The notes below the pieces were generated by a model. The model worked only from the letters and a program-made list of their open reading frames with translations. It did not search any database and had not been told where the DNA came from. 64,000 nt of DNA from Bryoerythrophyllum caledonicum (lineage: Eukaryota; Streptophyta; Bryopsida; Pottiales; Pottiaceae), in assembly GCA_963971425.1 (NCBI GenBank), contig OZ020514.1:10235218-10299217 (forward strand). Reading direction: 5' to 3'. A program made the position numbers and the translations under genes. Positions 1-12,352 of this stretch are shown here, one piece after another; within the stretch, counting starts at the first letter, position 1; each line of letters begins with the position of its first letter.

Positions 1-143
1 TGAATTCGACAATGTTTCTGAAGGTTTAGGTTTGTTGGCACTAAATCCATGAAGTCACTATCCACATTGATAGACTTCGCAGATGCTGTTCAAGCGTTGA
101 CCCAACGTCCCAAGCGAGCCTTCTAAACAAACTAATATAGCTT

Positions 144-245
144 GCGCGGAAGGTGTGCCGCTGCCGGCACTCCATCCGCCAAGTCCCTGTCCACATTGAC
201 AGGGACTTGGCGGTTGGAGTGCCGACAGCGGCACACCATCCGCGC
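144..245. repeat. Large near-perfect hairpin (48-bp arms, 6-bp loop)
   Basis: Positions 144-191 are the reverse complement of 198-245 with about three mismatches, separated by a 6-base loop. The outer arm carries the motif GGTGTGCCGCT, paired with AGCGGCACACC. Shorter palindromes on the same motif occur at 4624-4645 and 5033-5054, so this may be one member of a dispersed palindromic family. No gene is visible in it. Confidence 0.85.
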
Positions 246-249
246 ATGC

Positions 250-1090
250 TTCTCTTCAGAAACTACGAGGATCGAGTAGCCAAATCCCTTCAACCCTACC
301 TGAGTCATACCTCACAAAAAGAAAGCTAAGATCACACTTGTGGATCGCGCCGCCGACACCGCCTCGCCACCGTCCATCTTCGACAAGGTGCCGCCCCCTC
401 CTGCAAGCTCTATGCTCTCTCCTGCAACTCCAAATCAAGGTCAGAAAAGAACTACTTACTGCGGGTTCTCTACAAACGCTACGCGGTTCGGTCGACCATA
501 TCCCTGAAACCCTAAGGCACACATACTCCACACAAAAAGCATGCGAACATCAAAAGTGGATCGCAGTTCTATTCATACGCAACACGGATCACGTTGCCAT
601 CTCCCTAAAACCCTAACTCAGTAATACCCCACACAAAATACAAGCAAATTTCACAAGTAGATTGCGGTTCTTTTCGTACGCTACCAGGATCGCGTTGCCA
701 AATCACTGAAACCCTAAGGCAGATATACTCTACACAAAAAGCATCTGAACATCGAAAGTGGATTGCGGCTCTTTCATACCCAACAAGGACCGCGCTGCCA
801 TCTCCCCAAAACCCTAACTCAGTAATACCCAGACAAAAAACAAGGGAATTTCACAAGTGGATCGCGGTTCTCTTCGTACGCTACGAGGTTCGCACTGCCA
901 TATCTCTGAAATCCTAAGGCAGTCAATCCTCACACATAAAGCATGCGAACAACACCTGTGGATCGCTCCGCTGAATCCGCCTCCCTGCCGTCCATCTTCA
1001 ACGATCTGCCGGCTCCTCCCCCACGATCTTCGCTCTCTCCTGCAACCCGAACTTTTTCAAGGTCAGAAAACAACAACTTTGTGCGGCATT
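250..1090. repeat. Degenerate ~100-bp tandem array with two alternating monomer types
   Basis: A ~100-bp unit recurs from about 250 to 950. Each unit has a GTGGATCGCGGTTCT-like block, a CTACGAGGATCGCG-like block and an AAACCCTAA block. One monomer type continues AAGGCAG and ends GCATGCGAACATC; the other continues CTCAGTAATACCC and ends AAGCAAATTTCAC. They alternate, giving a ~200-bp higher-order dimer. A GC-rich insert containing CGTCCATCTTC and CTCTCTCCTGCAAC occurs in both the first copy (~345-470) and the last copy (~960-1090), which brackets the array. Satellite-like; no coding evidence. Confidence 0.7.
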
Positions 1091-2528
1091 CTTCTAAGTC
1101 TGCTGTCCATAAAACTATTTCAGGAATTAGGTCAGTCGCCGTAATATCAATACACGTTCACGCACAACAATTTCACCGATCCTTGGACGTCCGGCACAGA
1201 GAATGACGAAGTATGAAGTGTGAAGCGCGATAATCCACTTCAGACGAAATAACCCTAATCGTGCTCTATTTGCAAATTCGCTCTCAACGAAGTTCACCTT
1301 TAACATAAACTCAAGTCACACACATAAGCAATCTCTAATCACATGTCCATCACGAAGTTTGCTCACAAAAACAATTATGGCCAATCCACTCAAGTACCTG
1401 AGTAAGCTGTCATATCCCTCTCTTCCGATTTAAATTGGGTCCCCTCACTCATTTCTGCATCAACAAGTTGATTTGCTTCCTCTGGGAAATGACGGCTCCC
1501 ATCGAAATATTCTGGAATTACAATTAGCCCAGTCCTTCTCTCCCTATCAACACCACTCTCAACTCCATCAAACTCTAATCTCTTTGAAGTTTCAGAGAAA
1601 GAATCCTTGGACTTTCCCATCGCAATTCCTCTCACTCCTCTACTTCTCATCAAAGTTTTCCGATCACTAAAATAGAGCTTCTGCTTTCGTCTTTTCATAA
1701 TAGCAAGAGGCTCATTGGCAAAGATTAACCTCGTTAGTCGATGTGGAATGGATTAAGATATTGTGGCTCGCTTAAAAAGACATAAGCTTTATCATTCCTG
1801 GATGACTATCTTAAAACCTTGGATTAATAGTGCTGCTCATTACTTTGTGCCCCACCCTGTAGGCGCCAGCTACAGCCAGCATAAATGCAACGAGCCGGCA
1901 TAGCCATTTTGAATTTCATTCAGTTCACCTTAATGTGACCTAACCTCCAGATACACTCCATTGTAGTGCCCCCATATTTTAGATGACATCGTCATATTCA
2001 TTATAAAATCCACTATCATAAATGTAGTGTACCAAACCACTTCGGTCTCAATATAATTCAATTCTGTTGAGCGTACTCCTAATACCCTGTGATTTGGAAT
2101 GACCTTAAATCAGAAATCCTAATTAAATTGGACTCCAATTTATCATAATGACATCAGCTACTCATAAATTTCCATCTCCGCCATCTAATTTGGTGCACGG
2201 GAATCCGGTCTTGACGGCAAGAGATATTTGTTGGCACAAACCGCCGTAATTCTAACAAATGCATTAATTCTGAACACATGAGGATATGACCATGCCATGC
2301 TTCACCTCCAAGCCAGTACAAGGAGGACCCCTTGTTCCGTCCTGATTCTTTTCATTTGCAGCTTTGTTGTTTACATAGAATGGCTTTGTTGGTGGATCAT
2401 GAGGTGGGATCCGTCGTTATCCGTGGAGATAGTGCATGCGTCCCGATCTGTTTCAATACTGATTCTGAGGAATAGCGACTGTTAGTTCTCTTCACTTAAG
2501 TCAGTGTTTCCATATCATTGAGGGGTCC
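1091..2528. other. No gene recognised; AT-rich flank upstream of the MULE
   Basis: Only short unsupported open frames are present. A short ATG frame at 2380-2470 precedes the transposase but is in another frame and stops. It could be a lost 5' exon or leader. I could not find a MULE terminal inverted repeat here by eye. Confidence 0.4.
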
Positions 2529-5500
2529 TTGAATGTTGAGAAAGAGGAATTTGATGAGATTACCGGAGAGCTCACACACACTATAGCTCAGTCATCTTGT
2601 ACTCGAAACAACGTTGTAGTGTGGTCACTTCGGTGTGGAAAGTACAGAGTGTATGGACCTAGGAAGGTTTCTGACGATTCCCCATCAATTTCCTTAACAC
2701 CTAAATTGTCTACCATTGCAACCCAGGTGAGAGCTTTGATGCAGAAAGTGAAAATAGAACCGGTAGAGAACTCGATTCACATCCTTAGCGATGACTCCGA
2801 CAGTGACAGTCTCGATTTTAGTCCCTCTGAATTCGAGATGAAATCGTCTCTTCCGGCCATGCCTCCTGCAACGGCTAACACTTCCTCTCTACCTCCAAGA
2901 GCCAAACCCACTATGATTCCTATTTCCGTCCAATCTTCTAGTACTATCGACTGTCTACGTAATCTTCGGTCTCGATCCAGATTAAAATCTGTTTTAACAA
3001 AGGTAGATTTTGATACCATTAGAGTTGAGAAGGTTGACTTCCTTCCAACAGCTTTCAATGGAGATGTTCTCTTCAAGCTTCCACCCCTTGGGAAGGAAAT
3101 TGCTTCATCAGAGGCTGGGTCGCTCTTGGGTATGGATAAGAAACATGACGGACATACTTGGACAAGAACCGTGACCACTCACATTGCGAATGATTCTAAC
3201 CTTACCTTTAGGACATCTTCTTGTTTGGGACATTTGCAATGTCTCAATCCTCTATGCGAATACTTAGAGCGGAAAAATAGAGCGTCAAACGTTAATGAGA
3301 CCAAATGGGAGGGCACGTCCTCATCAATTTTCGGGGTCGGTGGGGCTTCTCCTGCTGGTTCGATAGTTGTCTGCAAACTTTGCTGAGTTCAGCCAATCTG
3401 CTTAGAAACTTGCCCTGCAAAAATTTACTATGTCCTGGAAAAGGACACCATGTCCCGTTTATGTGTCTATATTGGAACTCATGAGCATCTGGTAAAATTA
3501 GGCAACTGTCAAGATTCATCCACAAAGCTGAAGACTCTGATTTCTGAGCAAGTGGAGCGCATCCCATCTGCTACAAACTCTGCCAGTATTTTAGAAGCAA
3601 GTAAGGAGTTTCTCGGTGAGCTACTGCTGTGTCCAGAGGGAGTTTCACAGAAGCCACTAGTCTTAGACAAACTAGTTCCTGTCCTTGAGAAATTTAAGCA
3701 AATGACGTCTCCTAGTATCCGAAACGAGGTTACAAATTTTAGATATTTGCGACGCTTTGGTGTAATGGATAGCATCACTAAACTTCGGGGATCAAGCAAT
3801 TGGGCTTTTGTTCAGGAGAATAGATTTCCGGGGCAAGGTGCCGATTCGGACAAGGTCTTCGTCTTCAAGATGGCAGAAGTTGGTCCTCGCAGCCGCGTAG
3901 ATCTGGTGAAGCGAATGCAACCTGGAGGAGACCTTGAAGATTCCTGGATCATGTTTGACCATGTCAAACGAGTTAAGGGATGGACCACGATGGATTGTCA
4001 TGTGTACAATTCAACCTATTGCCGTGTGATGATGATTGCCGTATGTGACATGCAATCCGAGGACGTCAAAGCTCAGCTAGTGTTTTGGAAGAACTTGAAT
4101 GCAGTTGCTCTACGACAGGATGTTTCGACGGTTTCTACCAAGGGATTCATGGCTGATAGCGCACAAGCCAACTAGAATGCAGTCCGCATTCTTTACGGGA
4201 GCGGTGATGCGACGGTATCGATGGACAATCGGGAGAGAACGTGCCTTTTCCACTGGACTCAATCCCTTGAAAAGCATACAAAGGCTGACATTAGAGTCGA
4301 CCTTCAAGAGCAACATCGTCAACTTTGCAAGCTGTACAAAGATGCAAAGACAATGGAGGAAGCCAAAGCTAAGTACTTGGCGATCAAAGCATGGTGGTTA
4401 TCGTCGGGCGCAACATTTGATGCTGGTGCCGTACGTCTTGATTTATGGCTAGCCTTCTGGCATTTTTGATATCGACAATGGGGTGGGTTTATGGTATCGG
4501 TATGTTCATCTTCATTCATGCCACATTGATTATATAATCGTTGAATTTTTTTAAATTTTATATCTAGTTATTGACATATTTTGGCACCATTATAACGGCA
4601 GCTTGGATCTTGTTGTCTAAGAAGGTGTGCCGTTAGCGGCACACCCTTGCAGTGTTGACCTTGATAGTGAGTCTTGTACCACTTGTTTGGGGTGTGTTGC
4701 CAATGGCATACCTATTTGCTGTACTACATAAGCCTTTAACTGGTTTCATGAAAACTTATCCGCCTGTAAAGTCACACCTGTCTTGAGCAATTACACCGCT
4801 TGATGTGAGCCCAACATTGTTCTCTGCCACTAGCGGCACCACAGATTATGCAAGTGCATTGCGTCAGTTTGGAGTCCTTCACAACTGATGCGCCGTCTTC
4901 TGTCCCTTCTTCTGGCAATTTTTTTCGCTCATCACAACAGTTTTTAATAGACTTACAATTTTCCCTTGACCTCAAATTTCAGTTTCCTATTTTTTTAACC
5001 AGCCAGCCCATGTCTTCTAGCTTGGAAAATGGGTGTGCCGCTGCTGGCACACCTTCCTGGAGTTGAACTTTTTCCTTTGAAATGGCCTTACTAATTCTTC
5101 CTTTTCTTGAAGATCAACCCTGAATTTTGGATGAACTTTGTATGTTGTCTAGCTTCCTTGTCTTGCTCTTGTGGATTGGTCGCAATCCCCATTTTATGCT
5201 TCTTTTTTTACAAGTTCCTCTCTCAAGTTTTTTTGATTGAGGTTTGCAGGAACTTGCAGATTCTGAATTGGCTGAAAAGCCATTTTGCAATTTAGCGGAG
5301 ACTGTCCATAATAAGTGGTTGCAGTAGTTGGGAAAGCGTGGTAATGATTTATACGTTGCGACAATTGATGACATGATTTGTGCATTCATGCAAGCCGTGG
5401 CTTGCCATCAATTCTTGAAAGGTGAGCGAGGAGGGCAAGGGCCTGGGAAGGAAGAGCTTTGACTTCGTGCTGCTCAACGCATTGCTCAACGTTCGGGGAA

Positions 5501-6680
5501 CTCCAAAGCACTTCATGAGGCTTTCTGTAATATGCATGGAGCTGCTGAGTTTTGCACTCGCCCTCCACATTTGGAAGGAGAGGAAGTCTTCCTCTCCCTG
5601 AAATGGAAGCCTGACCTTCCTCCAGGATCTGAGTTCGATTCACATCGTCCTGACAAAATCAGCGTTTCACGTCCCAGGGTGATGACCAGGGCGTCTTCAC
5701 GAATTACTGTGGACCTTACTATTGATGAGTGTAGGTATTCACCAGTAGGGGAAGCTCCAGCCAACCCCGCCAGTCTCCCTCGAACAAGAACTTCAACAAG
5801 GATAACCCATATTGTGGGTGTTTTGGAGACTGCCTGCAACGAAAGCAAATGACATATTGCAAGGCTGCCTAGGACATCAGTGAAAGCCTGTTTTGTACAA
5901 CAAGCTGGTACGAAGAAGAAGTTTACTGCTCGAATTGTGCAGAACAACAAGAGTACTGCCGCACCGACCTATAGTGGCATGATGAAGAACTATAAGAAGA
6001 CAAGGCTTGAGAGGATGCAGTTTTTCTTTTCTAACGATGACATCCATCACTGTGTGATGGGTTCGAAGAGGGATTGGGTTATTTCTAAGCTAGCGGTCCC
6101 TGATGTTTGGCCGGTGAAAGTTGGCACGTCCCTTACGAAGGCCGAGATTCTACGTCTTGGAAATGCCGGTTTTCGACTCGCCGAGCAGGTAATGCTCTCT
6201 CCCCGGAACTTGTTCTCCCAGGATGGTGCATTGTTTGATTTGAAATCTGTTCCAACTCCAGTGAACTCAGATGAGCATCCGAAGCGGAGATTTGGCAAGA
6301 ACATTTGTCGAAATCCGAAGGCCCCAACCACGAGACATCGGAACATCTAATTTGGAAATGTCAATAACCTTCTCATGCTTACTGACCCCACCTTTGGCTG
6401 CATTCTCTCGTTCGAGTCCAAATCCATAACTAAGGTTTCAAACTACATGCTCTCTATCAGTCAATTTCCTAGTTGTGACTGTCTTTCTTTCAAAGAGATG
6501 TCGAGCAAGTCTCTTGGCAGACGTCCTCAGTGGTGTTACTGCAAATACATTTATTTTATTTTCACCATTGTTTGTGAGCTAGACCCAGAGGTGGATGTCT
6601 TTATGCATGCCCCTAGTTTTAGCTTCAACGAGATTAAGCGTGTTCTCGAAGTCTTGCTTCAGAAAGAAGGTTGCACCTAG
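2529..6680 (+). pseudogene. MULE-like DDE transposase with SWIM-type zinc finger (two exons, decayed)
   Basis: Two exons share one reading frame: 2529-4499 and 5250-6680. The donor at 4500 (GTATGT) and the acceptor ending at 5249 (TTTGCAG) are both phase 0. Exon 1 first encodes an acidic N-terminus, then a cysteine module around 3225-3380 (CLGHLQCLNPLC ... VVCKLC), then a Mutator-type core with IGTHEH (~3470), the segment MDCHVYNSTYCRVMMIAVCD (~3990) and GFMADSAQAN with RERTCLFHW (~4144-4256). Exon 2 ends in a CxC...CxC segment (~6470-6550) resembling a SWIM zinc finger, typical of MULE transposases. Premature stops are at 3384, 4173, 4467, 5325, 5460, 5850 and 6348, with no frame change, so the gene is dead but nearly indel-free. 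The true start is uncertain because the frame opens without an ATG. Family assignment is by motif; a relative of Mutator is the only alternative I consider likely. Confidence 0.75.
4500..5249 (+). other. Intron of the MULE transposase, carrying short palindromes
   Basis: The intron is inferred because both sides read in the same frame at phase 0 with GT...AG borders. Inside it are the palindromes GGTGTGCCG-TTAG-CGGCACACC (4624-4645) and GGTGTGCC-GCTGCT-GGCACACC (5033-5054), and weaker versions near 4690-4712 and 4825-4842. They match the arm of the 144-245 hairpin. Confidence 0.6.
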
Positions 6681-7513
6681 TGTTTGATATGACAAAGTAA
6701 CCCTTGTACCTATTTTCTATAATATGTAAGAGACGGTGAGACTACAGGGCCACCACTATATTGGCAAAAATCTGAACTGTTCTTGAATCGCTCAATGTTT
6801 TTTTGACAATTTTTTTTCTCACTTTTTCTATCTTTACTTTTTTCCCCTTTTTTTTGTCTTTGTTTTTCTTTTTTTGGCTTTGTTTTTCTCTTTTTTGTCA
6901 CTTTTTTCTCACTTTTTTTTCCTCAGGATTTTTTTTTCTCACATTTTTTTTCCTTTCTTTTGTTTTTTTTCACTCTTTTTTTTTTCCGAGGTCGGAATCG
7001 TTGCTGCAATTGCCTACTACCGGCTATAACGTAAAGATTTTACAACAAGGAATTGAACCCTAGACCTCATTCTTTTTGGTATCCGACATTATCCCCCGAG
7101 TAGTTTATGGTCGTCTCGGACCGTTGTTCAAATATGGCTCCTAAACACTTTTTAAAGGACCCTAAACAATGTTACAGGTCCATGGTCATTTACGTGAAAT
7201 TGTTCTGTATTTTTTTTGGTCATAAGGTCGTCTTCGAATCCTTATTTCAGATTATGTTTGGTAACATAATTTTTCAGTTCCTATACTCTGACTACTATAG
7301 TCTATCGTATAGTAAAAAAGTTACTTTCAAATAGTAAAAAACTGACAATTTTCAAAAACTTTTTGCCAACTTTTTCCTTACGGCTCACCGTTCACCGCTT
7401 ACGTCGGACCGCTCACCGCTCATGCCTCACCGCTCACCGCTCACACCTCACTGCACGCAAGATAGCTTCGTCCCGTTGTGCAACACCTCACACACGACAT
7501 AAAGCGTGTTTAG
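6681..7513. other. Spacer with T-rich tract and CTCACCG array
   Basis: About 6787-6985 is almost pure T with C interruptions. At 7380-7455 the 7-mer CTCACCG is repeated imperfectly. The same 7-mer family forms inverted arrays at 40023-40072 and 43407-43460. No gene is seen; any upstream exon of the next gene would have to lie here. Confidence 0.5.
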
Positions 7514-10500
7514 CATTTCGGCCTCTTAGAGTTTGAGCAGTTGAAGGGGCTCATCAACGATGAAGACTACGAAGTCAGTGTCCTTGAGTGGTCAAAGAAG
7601 GGACAACAAAAGTGGTATCACATGACTCTGGAAGCATTTGTAAAGCTCATGTATGAGGTACGTGATGATCCAGAGAGACCAGTTAGCACTTGCCATTCAT
7701 CTCCTTTTGATAATCCAGTTCAAAATTTTATAACTGTTCACGTCCTCATGTTGTCCACAGCGAGACTTGATTGTTGTTCAAGAGGAGCAGATCCAAAAGT
7801 TTAAAGACAACTTGGTCACGGGTGTTAGTGAACATCGGCGTGGAAGTGCCGTAGAGTTGGTGAGCCGTTGCACTGAAGTTGTGCAAATGAAGAAGACAAC
7901 TTGCCAGACCATGCTCACTCAGATGTTGGCAATTGCCTATCCGGCAAACGGAGAGGATTTCTTCAAAGAGGTAGGGTAAATTTTATTTATTTAAACATGA
8001 TCCATATAGATTTCCTAACTTATGGCATTGTAAACTCTACTCTAATGGTTGATATTGTGATTTAGGTGAATTGTCACTTTGATGTTTACTAGGTGCGGCC
8101 CAAGATGACTCCCCAAAAACTCCAGCTCATTGCCACGGCTAGGGTAGCTGCGAAGTTCAAGTTGCACTGGTGCAGGTGGTGGAACATGAGCAAGGGCAGC
8201 AGGATGGAGTATAACTTCCCCGCGTCGCCAACGTCGGATAAGGTTCTTTGTGGCTGGATTGACAAGGCAACGTTCTGGGCTGGGGTAAGGTCCAATCTAT
8301 TTGACATTCACATTTTTTTCGTATGATTGTTCTATGATCAATTCCTAACTATGTGGATTTTGTTTTACAGCTAGAAGAAGAGTCTGAGAAGCTCTACGCC
8401 AAGATTCTCCTTGAGGACAACATTGTCCTTAAGACTGAAGGGCTTCCGAATCCTATCCCCGCCATTGGGAAATGGATTGAGGCAAAGAGCATGACCTTGT
8501 GGACGAAGGTATTCTTTACTCACATCGGGAAGGGGGGCTCCTACACCAAGGGCGAGGAGTTTATGGCGCATGACGGTTGCGAGAAGGTTCTGAAGCGAGC
8601 AGTGATGCGATATTTTTGGAGAGTGCTTGTGGCCCATGGATCCTTGTTAGCCGGAGATCTACCCATCCGTTTCACAAAGTGGATAGATACTTCTGCTCCA
8701 GAGTATATCTTCACAGATACTCAGAGGCGTCGATTTCTTGTGCACCACCTCCTCCAATGCCCGTAGAACTTGGAGATGCGAGAGGTGGATCCCTCCCCTA
8801 GAGACGAGGTCCAGCTACGAGTGGCCTGCAAATCCATTGAGGTTTCTCCAGTTGTTGGCAGCGTCATTCCCTTGTTGGCGGCTTCGTTGGCAACGTCTGA
8901 GGAGCAATCCAAGAAGGCCAAAGCCAAGGCTGTTGAGAAAGCGGCTAAGGTAGTAATTAAAGAACATGAGAGGCAGGCTGCTAGGGTGGAGAAGGAGATT
9001 TCAAAGAAGGAGAAGAAAGAGACGAAAGAGAGGTACAAGGAGTTCGCGGCGTTGGTGGCGAAGGAAGGGCCTCAGAAGTTGTTTACTCAACTAGGAGGAT
9101 TTGGAGGATTTCCAGTCCCTCCAGCGGTGACACTGACGATGGGCGTTTCACCCTCAGCTAGCAGCCAACCTTAGATACCTTTGATGTAAAGCCGTCGCAG
9201 ACGATGTACTCGATTCCGATATTCGATCGTCCTCCATTATGTCTCTATTTGATAGTGTCGTTGTGGAGGATGACAAACCGACAGCTTGGAAGGAGCTTCG
9301 CCTATTTTTGAAGGAGCACTCAGGCTCAAGGCATCGACGACATGAGGCATTGGATTGCACACTAGGTTTGGCGGATATGGTATTGTTTGACGTTCTGGAG
9401 GATTTACCAGTCCCCGACATTGATGGCGGCATCCACGTACTGAATTGGAACAAGCTTCCAACCCGATTATCAGACGGAGGTAAGAAAGAATCCCATTGGA
9501 TTTACAAGGCCTTTGAGATGGTTGGGGCGTTGCTTCGTGACGGGGCGCCGCTTATCGTGTTCTACCCGGATTTGAAGTTCATCTCCAATGAACTTGTAGC
9601 GTGGGCGGATTGGATGGGATTTGTCGAGGAGACAAAGCGGTTTGCCATCAACGGGCTGCCACTTTTTTGCGATGGCCACCCTGGACGCACTCACAAGTGC
9701 TTCCTTGTAAAGTGCTTCGTGAGGAAATTGGATCCAGCGGTTCCATTCTCTTTCTTTGATAGGATGGAGCTGCAACGAGATAGGATTCACCTGTCTTCAG
9801 ATTGTCACATGACCAATCTTATTACTCAGGAGACTCTGACCATGAGGGCGGATAGCGACGTACCATGGCGTGGTGCGCGAGAGAAGTCCACGAACCTCAT
9901 GGAGGCTCTGATTGATCTCTGCACTCAGGAGGAGGACATTGTCCTGGATCTCACAGCGTCTACTGGTTAGTTAATTCCATATTAAAATTCTTCTGTTTTA
10001 CTCTCGCTTTCTAATGCTAACATCGTATGATTTGTTTTATTCAAGAAGGGGCGTCTATTAAGGCCTGCAAGGCTCTTAAGGGGCACATTTTGGCACTGAA
10101 GGAGGACCGAGAGTTGGTGGAAGAAATCCTCCTTCCTTTGATTCTTGACACTGTTGAGGTCGAGTCAGCATCGCCACCGGTGGTGACGGGAGGCTCTCGC
10201 AAGCGCCCCTTGAAGGTTGAAGTCAACGAGCCAGAGGTGAAGACCGTCCCAAAGAGACGTTGTAAGTAAGTCCTTCACTTATTTCGTTCCAGTTTTTGAA
10301 TGCGGTTTACAGTTCTGGCTTGACACATGCTTAAATTCTTAATAAGACTTTAATTTGTGCAGTCAGCCATCCTCGTTGATGGCATCATTGTCAAGGACTC
10401 ATGTTGGAGTGCTTTCTCCCTTGTTGTTGGAGGTGAAGAGCCCCATGCGACGATATCATTTGAATCCTCGGGATGCTTATGTTGCAGACGCCATGGCAGT

Positions 10501-10654
10501 ACAACATTCCCCTCTACGTCTTCAAACGGTAGTCCCATGTAGGTCCACCACATGTTTGTTCATAGATGGGGAGGCTTGCGTAAGTGACTCGGAGAGCAGT
10601 GATAGTTTTTCGGACGATAGTAACTCCAATGACCTTTTCGCGGAGGGATCTTGA
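7514..10654 (+). pseudogene. Transposon accessory gene with C-terminal DNA N6/N4-methyltransferase-like domain (six exons, decayed)
   Basis: Six exons join with consistent splice phases: 7514-7657, 7761-7970, 8093-8284, 8371-9965, 10046-10265 and 10363-10654. The N-terminal exons have no recognised domain (basic, Trp-containing). About 8885-9050 is a Lys/Glu-rich coiled coil. From ~9239 the protein has the order of a beta-class amino-methyltransferase (PF01555-like): a position-IV strand (ADMVLFDVLEDLP), a GALLRDGAPLIVFYPDL strand and helix, then at ~9890-10110 a motif-X/I segment where STNLMEALIDLC leads into VLDLTAST and continues after the intron as EGASIKACKAL. The catalytic DPPY/NPPY tetrad is not visible at the expected place, so activity is doubtful. 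The tail is Ser/Asp-rich. A TAG stop at 8764 and two small frame changes at ~9165-9190 mark decay. Same strand and spacing suggest it belongs to the same element as the MULE transposase. The methyltransferase call is by fold pattern and moderately sure. Confidence 0.55.
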
Positions 10655-11319
10655 TTCCTCTCCATTGATTTGTTACTTTGTTTAACCATCACACTACTAG
10701 TTGATTGTCTTCATCATTGTCTCATCGTGAGTCATCTTCATTCATGTCAATATCCCATTCTTTTCACGTATGTCTATCAAAAAACATCGTATGTCATGCT
10801 GCGTAATGAGAAGATTTCGTTCCATCTACGATTTAACATTTGATTCATTATAAATATCTTTTGTAACTTCGTTACATGTCCTCTGACTTTACAAGCTTTG
10901 TATCTTAGGCATTTCTCTTTTTTAACAACTGTTGTCGAAGAATTGGAATGTTTCAGAAAAGAGTGGTTCGGACTCAACGAGTATCTCCAGGATATGTAAT
11001 TATTATCCCCTAGGTATTACATTGTTATCACCACGGTATTATAAGGATATAAACTAGGTATCACATGGATACTGCCTGCCACCCTAAACCATATAATTTC
11101 GAATTTTTCCATTGTATTTCTTAGTCTTTTGACTTGTCGCAACACCCGGAACTCTAAACCCTCATCCAAAAGCGTCACTTCTAATTTCAATTGAATTGTT
11201 GCAATCAATCCTAAATTAATCATACTTCCATATATCCAAGTACATTGTCATCGTCAATTTCTATTAATTTTTCATCTCTAAACACACTCTAAATAGAACC
11301 AGAGTTCTCAAGACACTCG
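10655..11319. other. No gene recognised; AT-rich 3' flank
   Basis: AT-rich sequence between the end of the methyltransferase-like gene and the GC-rich repeat starting near 11320. No ORF, repeat or RNA gene is supported. One border of the MULE element should lie here or shortly after, but no terminal inverted repeat was identified. Confidence 0.4.
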
Positions 11320-11411
11320 TTGTCCCTAACGTCCGGACGTCCGGACAGAGGACGTCCTCGGACCCATGAGGACGCCCGGTGACATAACGACTTTCGTCAG
11401 TTTACCCGGGG

Positions 11412-11419
11412 ATAAATAG
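11412..11419 (+). promoter_or_regulatory. TATA-like box conserved in repeat block A
   Basis: ATAAATAG sits in the conserved context CCGGGGATAAATAGCC, followed by GTCCGCAGCC. It is preserved in the other block A copies at 12553-12560 and 21943-21950. Each is followed by GC-rich leader sequence. This is consistent with a core promoter carried by the repeat, but no transcript evidence is available. Confidence 0.4.
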
Positions 11420-12279
11420 CCGTCCGCAGCCCCGGCCGACCGCCCATTCCGTCCATTTGGGCCGACCGCACGGCCGTCCGCTTCGGGCGACCGACGTCCG
11501 TTGTCCGCCGTCCGCTCGGCCGTTCGCCGCGGCGGACGGCCCTGTCACGTCAGCTCCCCCGTCCGCTATTAGGTTGACATTCTATCGTCTTCCAACGGTT
11601 AGAATCACCGTGAGAATTGATGCCGTGTGTGTATTGCCCTATGCCCTGTGTGTATTGATGGTTGTGATTGGATTATGATAGACAAACTCTATCATATTAC
11701 AAACACCTAAAAAGATGTAATGATATTACATCTTGGATTTGTGAGGTTTATATCTAGAACATTTAGATATTAATGTATAGACTTGATATAGATTATAGTA
11801 AATTGATTTTTTTATTGTTGTGTTGTGGTGTGTAGATCCTTTTCCCTTTATCAAGGAATACTTGGCTTCTAGCTACTTTTACCTCATAGATGACCCTCCT
11901 CCCACTTCCACTGGTGCATTGCAATCCATTGAGCAGGATATGAATGCAGACGTGGACCGCACTTCATTTGATGCTTCAAAGGATGCCTTGAGGTAATTTT
12001 TATTAAAGTACTTCTCTACTTTGGTGGTTGTGGAGGTCATGGAGGTCTATGAGGAAATTCAGGGCTCAATATTGGGCATTTAGTACTTTCTCCGTGGTGG
12101 CTACGGCATTTTTGGATTGCGGGTGTTGAACGATGTCATTGATATTATAAATCAGCTTTGCACACGTGACACCAGTCGAAATCCAGGTGTTTTGATGGGG
12201 GTTGTTACACCTCAACGATCTGGTCATCAACATTGTGATGAGGGGACATCTAGTGCTAGAGCAGGCCCAGCACAGTGGC

Positions 12280-12352
12280 GAGGACGACAAGGACGGCGAG
12301 GACGACAAGGACGGCGAGGACGACAAGGACGGCGAGGACGGCGAGGTAGAGT
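12280..12352 (+). repeat. 18-bp Arg/Gly-coding minisatellite
   Basis: CGAGGACGACAAGGACGG is repeated about three times and ends in a shorter CGAGGACGG. It encodes RGRQGR-type repeats in block C. Copies of block C at 20895 and 21705 have a single unit, so the array length differs between copies. Confidence 0.8.

Noticed and set aside
6787..7063. Phe-rich plus-strand ORF that looks like membrane segments
   Set aside because: Translation of a T-rich tract without any conserved context.
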